The position numbers and the translations under genes were made by a program. Below the pieces are notes generated by a model. That model was not told where the DNA came from, made no database searches, and saw only the letters and a program-made list of their open reading frames with translations. From Bursaphelenchus xylophilus (taxonomy: Eukaryota; Nematoda; Chromadorea; Rhabditida; Aphelenchoididae), in contig CAJFCV020000001.1 of NCBI GenBank assembly GCA_904066235.2, forward strand, positions 13,015,291 to 13,079,290: a DNA stretch of 64,000 bases, in the 5' to 3' direction. Positions 12,801 through 22,176 of this stretch are shown here, piece after piece. Every line of letters starts with the position of its first letter. Position 1 is the first letter of the stretch.

Positions 12801-13649
12801 TTTATCTCCCAAACTTTGCAAAGTTTTGAAGGGTCTTGAAGAAAAAATTATTCTCAGGAAGAAGCAAGACGAATTCTAGATTGAAATGAGCTTTCAAAGA
12901 CGGTAAATTATGTCCTCCAACCAGCTGAATTCATTTCCTAAACGTTGAAAGAGAAAAAACATGAAAAACTTGCCGTTTGGGGACCTCCACCCACTTCTGA
13001 TCTAAACAACAATGTTTCATCGTGTCCGGATCGGTAAACACGTATCCGTTATCGTATTTTAACGACTGCACTTCCTTCTTGACTTTGGCATGGATCAAAC
13101 AATCAAGACAAACATGCTCATCCTTCCTTGCGACGAACAGAAATACCACATTGTACTTGGGCGATTTGTAGAACAAAATCGGATCATCCACATCGTTCAC
13201 CTTGTACGCGCACACTTCGTACTTGTAGATGCTGAAAATAGTCGGGTTATGAGGCTGGGCAGCTACAAAATCAAAGCGATCAGAGAGATTGCATCATAAC
13301 TTCGAAATTTCAAAAATTTTCCAACTGATGTCAAAGAAAGTCTAAATTAATGTCCAAAACGCCAATTATGACCATAAAATGCTTCTAAAATGGTTCTCCT
13401 TTCTTCCAAAACTAAAACATGAACAAATAAAGAAAGTTTCACCTACGGTTCATCAAATTCCGAAATCTCTTGCTCTGGAGCGGCGTAATCCTCTTCTTCC
13501 GGCTCGTTCTGGCCCGTCAACTCATGAAGAAGGCTTTCGGGAAGCCGTTTTCCTCGAGTCCGACCTGTCCACGGACTACTCGAACTCGCGGAGTCCAAGG
13601 CTTCACCCGTAACCTCCTCTTTTAGCACTGTTTTACCTTTTGGAGGCAT
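6864..13649 (-). CDS. Six-module CxxC/DPDxxxHxC zinc-finger-like nuclear protein, 951 aa
   Basis: Ten exons join in phase: 13649-13447, 13231-12974, 12786-12514, 12407-12093, 11835-11404, 11023-10599, 9446-9116, 8678-8417, 7906-7661 and 6974-6864. The start follows a TTTAG acceptor by two bases, as in trans-spliced mRNAs. Exons 2-7 (about residues 68-746) each encode one module: an aromatic strand, CxxC (CLDC, CLRC, CMEC, CEGC, CVGC, CTKC), a basic stretch, then DPD/DPK-xxx-H-x-C (HCC, HIC, HCC, HFC, HYC, HFC). The four Cys/His positions suggest zinc binding. Residues 746-833 are charged and helical-looking, 834-915 acidic, and the tail ends in PKKRKVAQ, a classic nuclear localisation signal. 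Exon 1 begins MPPKGK and is acidic later. Layout resembles FLYWCH fingers but the final HxC differs; I know no named family. A nuclear, possibly nucleic-acid-binding role is inference. Confidence 0.85.
7255..7650. repeat. Intronic tandem repeat with TCAAGTG motif
   Basis: Three to four units of about 100-130 bp lie in the last intron of the zinc-finger-like gene. Each holds GACCTCTAGGTCAAGTGTAA followed by ATATCATCC, then CTCCCAAA and TTCTCAACCGTTCTCAA-like blocks. The GGTCAAGTGTAATAT part belongs to the dispersed motif described in the findings. Confidence 0.75.
9473..10130. repeat. 650-bp perfect-style palindrome with MITE C core
   Basis: Two arms of about 300 bp are near-exact inverted copies. 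They run from TTTTTGGCCAAAAAGTTGGG near 9517 on the left to its complement near 10075 on the right. The centre (9679-9931) is a MITE C element whose ends are TTACAGTGACG and CGTCACTGTAA. The intron thus carries either a longer element of the same family or a MITE nested exactly at the dyad of another palindrome. Confidence 0.85.
12969..12974 (-). other. GC-AG intron donor (G|GCAAGT)
   Basis: Only a GC donor at 12973-12972 keeps frame between exons 2 and 3 of the zinc-finger-like gene. The nearby GT at 12969-12968 would shift the frame to an immediate stop. GCAAGT is the usual GC-donor consensus. Confidence 0.7.
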
Positions 13650-14085
13650 GCCTAAAGCAATTTCAGTCAAAATTTACGGAGAAGTTTATAACGGCGCGGA
13701 AGATTTATTTGTGCAGATTCGGATGGATAACATTGTCTGCCATCTCGCGTCAATACCATCCGTAGGGTCGCGCCCGGCCTAAAACAAGGTCTTGCAAACG
13801 TACGCAGGTCGCGACCGAAGAAAATGGAAAAAGCTAGAACACAACGCCAGAAGAAAAATTTCCTATTTTTCGCACTGCAATTTTTCCCTACGAGACGCAG
13901 AAAATCGGGCAGTGCAAATAAGATTCGAACAAAAAACAGTTGCAACGGCGTTCCCGAGCTTCGGCATCCGACCGCTAACTGCTTATAACGCTTGGTACGC
14001 TTGATGCTAGTTTAGACGCTAGAGTTTGAATAGTTTTTCAGCTTTTTATATTTTGATATTGCACTTGATCTTACCTAATAATAAT
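13650..14085. promoter_or_regulatory. Divergent intergenic promoter region
   Basis: This 436-bp stretch separates the minus-strand zinc-finger-like gene (start 13649) from the plus-strand HORMA-like gene (start 14086), so both promoters should be here. A TTGCTTTAG trans-splice-type acceptor ends at 13652 on the minus strand. No TATA-like or other distinct element is obvious. Confidence 0.5.
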
Positions 14086-15118
14086 ATGGGCCTGCTTCCT
14101 CAAACACTGCCAGTGAAAGAGAACAAGGTGCAAATAGACTTTGGACGATGCTTATGCATTCATTCTATGCTTCAAATGGTCGACGTTACGATGCAGATCA
14201 TCTCCTTTTCTCGAGGGTTTATTCCGCAGACCTATCAATTACTTTGTCGGGATGAAAGTGTTCCATCGAGGAAGTTTTGCGAGAATTATTCAAGTGTAAG
14301 TGTTTTCCTTTATTTTCTGCCGGTTTAGGTCACTAATGGACGCAAGAGCACTTAGAATCCACTTATTCTAGGCAGGATTGTCATAGACAATATATTTTTC
14401 TTCAGATAATGTCGGAGCTTCGCGAAGTCTTTCGATCAATTAACCGGAATCTCCTTACAAACGTCCTAGTCATAATTGGGAGTAATTACTTCACTCCTCT
14501 TGAAGTTTTTGATGTTAAAGTTGAGCCATGCGCCAACCACGAACACGACATCAAATTGGATGGAGATGTCACAGTAACATGTGCCCAAAATTGTGGAGAA
14601 CTTAGTCAAAGGTATGTTTTTACTGTCTTTGTGTGTCTTTCGAAATTTAGGGTCGGATTTTCCGGTCTGCGTTAGTTTTCTCTGAAGAAGTCATCTTTAT
14701 CATGAATAATATTGAAAATATTGCCTAAAAGAAATCGTTTGCAGAGAACGTCGACGAATATATACCTCGCTGATCTTGGATAATAATAACAACGCCCCAG
14801 GACACCGGATGTCAAAGAACGCCAAGATTTTCGTCATGGTTAAAGCAAAAAACAAGTTGAACAAAACGGCCAAGGGAATTGAATTTGAGTAAGTAATGGT
14901 TGTTGTGATGTTATGCAGACTTTAAATTTTATCTAAAGATTCGTTTTATCGATTTTAGTCAAGACTTTGAGCCGCCATCGCCCGAGGGGATACGAAAACG
15001 TCATGGGCAGATGACTTTCATCGATACCGCTAATATTTGCGGTCTAACCGCACCGTGCATCGAAGAATCAACCGGTTATTGGTACCGGCTATCCCACTCA
15101 CTCTCCTCAATCGGGTAA
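14086..15118 (+). CDS. HORMA-domain-like protein, 239 aa
   Basis: Four exons join in phase: 14086-14295, 14406-14611, 14745-14888 and 14959-15118. Residues about 15-110 fit the HORMA pattern: an N-terminal helix ending in SRGFIPQTYQL, a linker, then MSELREVFRSINRNLLTNVL and PLEVFDVKVEP, matching the helix-strand order of HIM-3/HTP, Mad2 and Hop1 relatives. HORMA proteins of this kind act in meiotic chromosome axes or checkpoints in nematodes. The C-terminal part has three or four cysteines and a basic patch (RKRHGQ). It is shorter than HIM-3 (about 290 aa) and has no obvious closure-motif tail. The assignment rests on pattern only, so another fold remains possible. An AATAAA lies at 15143. 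Confidence 0.6.
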
Positions 15119-15142
15119 CCCATATTTAATGTGATTTTAATC

Positions 15143-15148
15143 AATAAA
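15143..15148 (+). promoter_or_regulatory. Poly(A) signal of the HORMA-like gene
   Basis: AATAAA lies 25 bp after the stop. It is followed by a TATCAAGTGTAATATAATT motif at about 15172. Confidence 0.55.
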
Positions 15149-15332
15149 ATTCATCAAATTTCCATTTATTATCAAGTGTAATATAATTTTTTCAAATTTA
15201 TTATGCTTTCATGTAACAAAATGGTTAGTACCCATTATTATTTTCATTATGCGGCTGAATACCTCGTTATGGCGGTAAAATGCAGTTTGAGATTGCTATG
15301 TACATCAAAATATTATAGTAGATTAAAGAATA

Positions 15333-18300
15333 TTAGAGTGAAAGTCGCTTGGCGAAGTCACTTCGAACCTGGCCGACCTTTTTAAGTCGCAGTAAATGGT
15401 CGTTGTAGCTTGCAGTCGCTGTGCTGATCAGAATGCTGCGAATGTACTCGACGGGTTGATGGGTATACGCTTTATAAATCCAAAATTTCCCGGGGTTTTC
15501 ATGTTTATTCGAGCACTTTTCGATGGGAAAGTCCTCGACTGCGAAGGGAGAGATCCACCAAGCAAAGAGATCGACAAATTCTCGACGCCTGAAAAGAAAA
15601 TTGGATAACTTTTTTCCATGAAAATTTGATCGCACTGTGCGGTCAAAACATTTTTTTTAAATTTTGCACAGTGCAAAAGAAAAATTTAATTTGGGTTAGG
15701 CAAATGAACAGTGACGGACCTGATCTAGTGGCAAAAAACGTACCATTTGGCATTCGGGAAGTATCAAAAAATGTAGCAAAATGCCTCACTCTCCAAGTGA
15801 AAAAACTCTGTTTTTAAGGGCGCCCTTGCGGATGAAATCGGAGTTTTTTTCACGTGGAAAGTGAGGTATTTTGCTACATTTTTGATACTTCCCGGATACA
15901 AAATGGTAAGTTTTTTGCCACTGGATCAGGCCCGTCACTGTACATTGTAAATGTTATAAGGGGTTCTTAACCCACCGTTCTTGCCATCCATGCAGAATAA
16001 AGTCCTCGTCGGACCAATAATTTTCGGTTTGCCATCCATCTCGTGCCCAATAACCGCTAGAGCTCGATAAAATCCGAACACTTCCTTGTTTGGACTCCAA
16101 AACATTTCGAAAGCCCAGAATCGACCTTACACATGATTCGAAGACAAACAGGTCGTCATAATCTTTCGAGGTGTTCCAAAGATTTTGACAAACGGTAGAT
16201 TCGCCGGGCGACGCGTTGGGGGCAAATTCGTCGAGAAGGACCTTCTGAAAAATATGTTAGAGTAGTGTTGGGTGTTTTACAATAGTTTGCAGGTACTGAA
16301 ACATATTTTTTAATACGGGGAGTGACGATTGGGAAAAAAAAACAATTGGGGAAACTGAAAAGTATTATTTTTCTTCGATGTAAGTGTCGAAATAAGAATA
16401 ATCGATGGCGCTGATTTCGAAAATGACATTCATTTCTTTTGATAGTTAGTTTTTTGCTTAAGTAGTACTGTAAAGCAGTAGTTTTTTTTAAACTTTTTTC
16501 ACAATAATTGATTTAGGGGGTTTCGATAATGCTGGTTCCGAAAATCTAATTTATTTTTTCTGATTTGAAGTCAGCACATTGAGACCCCCTAAATCGACAA
16601 AAAATTACTAACTTTACAGTACTACTTAAGCAAAATAATAACGATCAAAAAGATGAATGTCATTTTCGGAATCAGCGCCATCGATTATCCCAATTTCGAC
16701 ACTTACATAGAAGAATAATAATACTTTTCAGTTTCCCCAATTGTCCTTTTCCCTAATCGTCTTTTTTTCCCAATTGGCGTTCCATTTTGATGACTTTCCC
16801 TGATTTTCAGGGAAGTCGTAGGTGGGACTCACAAATTATCGACTGGGCTCAGCATTATGACCCAATCGGATTTCAACACTGCTTGTTTTGTATCTAGTCA
16901 AGTTCCGCTAAAAAATAAGCCTGCTTCTAGCGAAAACGCGTAAAATCAGCATTTTTGGCATTCTGTTGCAAGCTAAACTGGCACTTTCTTAATTGTATTC
17001 TGCTATATTTGGAAAATAAAAACTTACATGAAGAGCTCCATTATCAGTCCCATGAAAGCTATCGGGAACCTTATTTTCGTATTCACTCCAAGTTGTGAGA
17101 AAATTCCTCGCGAATTCGGTGTTCCGCAGGATGAAAGACCCAGCCATGATCTCATAATTGAACAGTCGGTCGTAAAATACGACGTCATTCGTTGTTTTGA
17201 GGAACTCTTCCAGTAGACGATTCGGATTTATCACACCCATGTCCGCATCCAGCGCTAAAATCCATTTTGCCTCAGGGTGTTGGGCCATATAGTGTGAGAG
17301 AACGCAATGACGACGAAACATGAACTAAAACGGAGCGTCGTCAATTGGGGAAAAAGATGGTTGGGGAAAAAACGATTGGGGAAACTGAAAAGTATTATTT
17401 TTCTTCGATGTAAGTGTCGAAATTAGGATAACCGATGCGCTGATTTTGAAAATGACATTCATTTTTTTGATCGTTACTTTTTTCCTTAATAGTAGTACTG
17501 TAAAGTAGTAATTTTTTGAATTTTATTCGCAAATACTCGATTTAGGGGTTTTCGATAGTGCTGATTTCAAATCAGAAAATTGAATACGATTTTCGGAATC
17601 AGCACTATCGAAAACCTCTAAATCGAGTATTGATCAAAAAAATTCAAAAAATTATTACTTTACAGTACTATTAAGGAAAAAAGTAACGATCAAAAGAATG
17701 AATGTAATTTTCGAAACCAGCGCCATCGATTATTCTTATTTCGACAATTAGATCGAAGAAAAATAATACTTTTCAGTTTCCCCAATTGTCTTTTCCCCAA
17801 TGCTTCCGGAAAGTCGCCGGACTGATTTTTGGAGTTTGCACTGTGCGAAAAAAGTCAAGGTGCGAGCGAGCGACAGCCCCAAAAAGCCTATTGCACAGTG
17901 CAAAAAGCCAAAAATTGCACAGTGCAAAGTGAACTTTCGTTTTCGCAGAGTGCATCGCCGATTTCATTCCGGCGCTTTCCGGACGGACTAGTAAATCCCT
18001 TACATCTTTGCCAGCACATAGCTGCGCGTATTTTGCATCTCTCGCCAGGTTGATGTCGACCAATGTGTAGTTGTGGAAGGCACAATAACAATGTAACGTA
18101 GATTGAGGTAGAATATATTCAGAGGTATGGCTATAGTCGGCTTGAATTACTACTACGCGAACTGGCAGTTCTGAAAATTAAATTATGAGTTGTTTTTTCA
18201 TATTTTACCCACGAAATTTTCGCACTGTGCAAAATTTTTTCTTTTAGCGGAAATTTGTATTTTAGGTGGGAAAAAGTAATTTAAAGGTCTTCTAGGTAGT

Positions 18301-18626
18301 AAGTTGGACTCTATAAAGACAGAATTTTCAAAGAACTGTAAGAAAAATAGTAAATCACGTCGTATTTTACAACAAAAACGAAATTTCGCACAGTGCAAAA
18401 ATAATGAAATCAAAAAATCCCATTTTCAATCCGAAAACTTGTTCAACTTACTTCCATATTTGTCCCTGTCCACTGTAATATCTCTTGAAAAAGTTCCCGA
18501 GTATGTTTTCTTATATTGTAGGTAAAAAATCTGCCAATTATAGAGCAGTAACGCGGCCGCAATCAAGCCCGCCCATTGCCTCGCACTGAGCCGGTAAACC
18601 AGGGACACGCCATAGCGACGAATCAT
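15333..18626 (-). CDS. DUF273 glycosyltransferase-like type II membrane protein, 387 aa
   Basis: Five exons join in phase: 18626-18452, 18170-18004, 17324-17028, 16244-15976 and 15588-15333. Residues 1-20 are basic and residues 19-35 form one membrane anchor ([17 protein letters not shown]), giving the type II topology of Golgi transferases. The catalytic-type region carries [12 protein letters not shown], then LDADMG with the DxD pair at about D140/D142, then [22 protein letters not shown] and DFILHGW, all hallmarks of nematode DUF273 proteins (nucleotide-diphospho-sugar transferase fold). The sugar and acceptor are unknown. Introns 2 and 3 each hold one copy of MITE D, an odd double insertion. 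Length agrees with the family (about 350-450 aa). Confidence 0.93.
15709..15942. repeat. MITE family C, copy
   Basis: Inverted ends ACAGTGACGGACCTGATC and CAGGCCCGTCACTGT flank arms with CATTTGGCATTCGGGAAGTA and its complement. It lies just upstream (in minus-strand sense, inside the 3' flank) of the DUF273 last exons, in the intron between exons 5 and 4. Confidence 0.9.
16324..16762. repeat. MITE family D, copy 1
   Basis: A 440-bp palindrome opens with GACGATTGGG and closes with CCCTAATCGTC. The arms carry GTTTCCCCAATTG, ACTTACATMGAAGAA and AGTACTGTAAAG blocks, with an internal dyad near 16550. It sits in intron 3 of the DUF273 gene. Confidence 0.9.
17342..17800. repeat. MITE family D, copy 2
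   Basis: It has the same structure and arm sequences as copy 1 at 16324-16762, at moderate divergence, with a dyad near 17575. It sits in intron 2 of the DUF273 gene. Confidence 0.9.
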
Positions 18627-20580
18627 AGTCCTGAACTGCTATCGTGACGGCATTTGGGTCTGGAATTAGCGGGGTTTGATAAGGTTTCGCACCAAAAACA
18701 TTGTTTTAGGTGTTCTCAGGGGGAAGGAAAGGCCCGCCGCGCATTTCTATGGTTACTTCGAGGGGATTAGGCAATAGAACATGTGTTATAAGGCATAAGG
18801 GGTAATTTGGTTAATGATTTAATTATAATAGCCTAAGGAAAAAAGTGGAGAGCAGAGTTTTTTTCAGGAATATTGGGCAAAAATTGCGAGAAATGATGAA
18901 ATAAAGTGAATCGTAGTAAAACTGTGTTTTATTTTTCGGCAAATACCATAGAAAATACAAAAACAAGCCGAAAGTTTCTAAACTATGACTAATAAAAGGT
19001 CGCATAAACCCTACGAAAGTCTTCGTTTTGTAGTCCTTTAGCAATATAATTGATAATAGGCAGTAAAAAAATAATAAGGAGAGGCAAAGGAGTGGAGAAA
19101 ATTAGAAGAATAAAGTCTAATTTCTATAAACTTGAGCTTCAAAATATTCATTTAAAAAATCGGAAAAAACCGTAACGGATTAAAAGAAATTGTAAAAAAT
19201 CCGTCATCATGACCGATTAAAAAGCTGTTTTGGACTTCAAGGTGTAGTATTGAGGCTAAATGGATAATCTATAACAAAGGATTATTTTTTTGCAAATGCA
19301 ATTGTAATTATGCTAAAAAGTGATCTGCACGGTGCAGCAAAACAAAATATGTCATAATGACATGTTTAAGGTTGCTCTGAAATTTTGAAAATTTTCTATG
19401 TAGAATTTGAAAAGGTGTTTTACAAACTCGGACAATTTTTTATCCAAAAACTTTGTAAGTTTTCAAAATTTTGCCAATTTTAAATTTTTCGCACTGTGCG
19501 GGAAAAAATTATTTGCCATTTTGAAGTGCTTGAAGTTGAAATCAAATTGAAAAAGGGACGAATCATTTAAAACCTCGTATTTTACATCACCTATTATTTT
19601 CCCGAACCGCAACACTACTTTATTACGAGAGAATTTAACAAAGTAAAATTTTTCGCACAGTGCGGTAAAACCACGCCGCAAAAATGGGAAAATCAAGCGA
19701 AAATGTTGAAATAAAATACGATCTATTGCTCTGGAGTGATAAAATTTTTGCGTGCACGGAATGTTGTTAAAAACCCGACTGAAAAATCGCCGAATTAACT
19801 GAAATTTGAAGACGGATGAGAACTTTCGCTGTTCCCGAGTGCAGCGGGTTGTTTTTTCGAAAGAAAAAAGGACAAGGGCCGCCCGAGTTGGAGACAAACA
19901 GCAAGGAAATCATCCGAGGCAAGGTCGTGGGTTCAGCGGAATGGTAAACATTACAATTTTTAGCTGCTTTCTGGTGAAAAAAAGCGAAAAATGTAATAAT
20001 TTTTGAAATTTTTTGATTGAAAATAATAAAATATTTTTGTATCGAAAGCTGTCGCCACGTATTTTACAATAAAAAACAAATTTTTAAACAATTTCGACCT
20101 TATTTTAGACTAGAGTCATCAAAAATTGGGCAAAAAATTTCTTGTTTGATGGCTAAAATTTTAATTTTAATGCAATAAATCCTCTGAAAATTAGCTCAAA
20201 ACCTGAGATCTGCCTTTTATTTCTGATTTATAACACAAAAACATCGATTTTTCCCTATTTTACCACAATTTTTGATGAAAATTCCGTCTAAACCGCTAAA
20301 ATACGACGTTAATTGTCGTTGAATCGTATTAAAAATATGTTACTTACTGAACAGATGCCAATTAAATTTATTTGAATCATAAAACCCGTCTGTTAATCCC
20401 GACGGATCCCAACTTGAGGGGACTTTTGAAATTCTCCCCTCTCTCCAAAACCACAGTCTCTTTGACAAAGCGGCTTATAGAAAACCCAGAGGACTTTTTT
20501 GGCGCTCTTTCGGTTTTGCCCTCGCGCTTTTCGGATATCGAAGATATCCGGCGCTTTTTTTGGCGGGAAATTTGGAAGCA
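18627..20580. other. Intergenic stretch with scattered GCACWGTGC motifs
   Basis: This is an AT-rich region without a supported multi-exon gene. It holds GCACWGTGC-type motifs near 19325, 19490 and 19657 and one small open frame described separately. Minus-strand frames around 19463-19897 and 18823-19044 have neither domains nor splice sites. Confidence 0.5.
19816..19947 (+). CDS. Possible micro-ORF, 43 aa
   Basis: An ATG-to-stop frame of 43 codons is GC-richer than its flanks and has protein-like composition: PECSGLFFRKKKGQGPPEL, then a basic/valine stretch ending GSAEW. It may be a free-standing small gene or the exon of a lost gene (a GTAAAC donor overlaps the stop). I do not recognise it. 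Confidence 0.3.
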   Translation: MRTFAVPECSGLFFRKKKGQGPPELETNSKEIIRGKVVGSAEW

Positions 20581-21480
20581 CCGCTGTTATCGGCGCTACG
20601 ACTTTTCTGGCCAGCGACAGTTTGGGTCAACACAAAGTTGATCGATACGGGGCGTGGGACAGGTGGATACCCAAAAAAAGGTTGTAGAAAGTGCCTACGA
20701 GGCCTGACAAAGTAGTTGGATGATCGGCGAAGGATTGGCGAGACTTGGCGTAGTCTTGCAAGATGTCCACTTTTTCTAATGTTAGCTATTAATAACGTTA
20801 GTTTTGTTCACCCTGAGTTATTTTAACCTATAAAAGACCAAAATTTGCGAAAAAAAACGATGATCCGTTACTTTTATCCAGATATTATTGATGTGAGTAC
20901 ATGAAAAATACCTCAAAATGGGTGATAAGCTATCCTAAGACCCAGTCAATCTTGTTATTTCTACTAATTAAGGCTTCTCCCAGCCTTTGGAAACGCCGTT
21001 GTTATCGGCGCTACGACTTTTCGGGTCAGCGACAGTTCGGGTCAACGATACCATGGATCGCGTCGGGGCGTCGTTGTATGCGTGGTGGAGGCTATGAGAA
21101 TGCCTAGTTAGTAGAAGTAATAAGATTGACCGGTCCGAGGATAGCTTATTAACTATTTTGAGGTATTTTACATGTACTCACATCAATAATGTCTGGATAA
21201 AAGTTATGGATCTTCGTCCGCAAATTTTGGTCTTTTATACGTTGCGATAACTTAGGGTAAAGAAAACTAAAAAACTAAAGTAATAGCTACAATTAGAAAA
21301 AGTGGACATATTGCAAGTCTTCGCCAAGTCTCCGCCGAGGCTTTGCTGACCATCCAACGGCTTTGCCAGGCCTCGTAGGCACTTCCTACATCCTTTTTTT
21401 GGGTACCCACCTGCTCTACGCCCCGTATCGATCGATTTTGTGTTGACCCGAACTGTCGTAGACCCGAAAAGTCGGCCCAC
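20580..21480. repeat. 900-bp fold-back element (family H)
   Basis: The left arm (from GGCGCTACGACTTTTC at about 20593) is repeated inverted on the right, ending with GACCCGAAAAGTCGG near 21475. Shared blocks include the TACGGGGCGTRGGACAGGTGG / CCACCTGCTCTACGCCCCGTA pair, GTCCACTTTTTCTAAT, and ATCAATAATGTCTGG. Related single arms lie at 39283-39612 and 62335-62722. No transposase is visible. Confidence 0.85.
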
Positions 21481-21493
21481 GTTGTTATCAGTC

Positions 21494-21565
21494 TGTCGGG
21501 AAACAATGAGCACCCTGTCGCATTGAAAATCGCATCTCCATCGAGAAAATGAATTATGCTGCGGC
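21494..21565. repeat. MITE family B, partial copy
   Basis: The left terminus TCAGTCTGTCGGGAAACAAT and a following GTCGCA stretch are present but the mirrored right end is missing. Confidence 0.6.
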
Positions 21566-21683
21566 AATAAAAATTGAAAAAAAAACAAAAAGTTTCAAAG
21601 AAGGAATAAGCACGAAAATGATGTATTCCGTGATTATTTATTTCCCAAGAATTGCGCATTCAGACAAAACAATTGCGATTTAT

Positions 21684-21975
21684 ACAGGGTGATTCAAAAA
21701 AAACATACATGTTTTTTAAACTATTATATCTTTTATTCAATAGACCAAATTTAACCAAAGATTAAAACGGCTTCATCTTCAGTTTCATGCTCTATGACAT
21801 TTTTGCATGCCATTTGTATCTTTTTACGGCACTGTAAAACCACAATTTTGTCATGTTTCATCAAAATTAATGTCATGATTAATGTTTTTGGCATCAGAAA
21901 GACTTTAAATCCGTCCAACTCTATATAGAACCGTCAATTATATCTCACAGGACCCCTACTTATGTTTGATCACCC
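21684..21975. repeat. Short TIR element with CAGGGTGAT ends
   Basis: Ends TACAGGGTGATTCAAA at left and TTTGATCACCCT at right are imperfect inverted repeats of the kind seen in Tc1/mariner relatives. The interior is non-coding. Confidence 0.5.
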
Positions 21976-22089
21976 TTCAAACCGTCAAAATCGCTCTTTT
22001 TCTGACAAAAATTGTTTTCGTGCCGGGACTCAAGAGCGGTTTGAACAAATAATTTAGGCGAAATAAAATTTTTTTTCTTTTCTTTATTT

Positions 22090-22176
22090 CCACTTTTCCA
22101 GCAAATTTTGTTGGACAACGTTGTCGCTGGACAACTAATTCTCTGCTCCCATCTTTATCTGACTGATACAATCATG
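22090..22176 (+). promoter_or_regulatory. Leader of eIF3h with start codon at a splice junction
   Basis: A CTTTTCCAG acceptor at about 22100 is the likely spliced-leader site. The following leader ends in ATG immediately abutting a GTAAGT donor, so the first coding exon is just the start codon. Confidence 0.65.

Noticed and set aside
15690..15700. Telomere-like TTAGGC
   Set aside because: A single occurrence without tandem array.
20393..20690. Open frames on both strands near 20400-20690 as a gene
   Set aside because: They overlap the arm of fold-back family H and lack splice logic.
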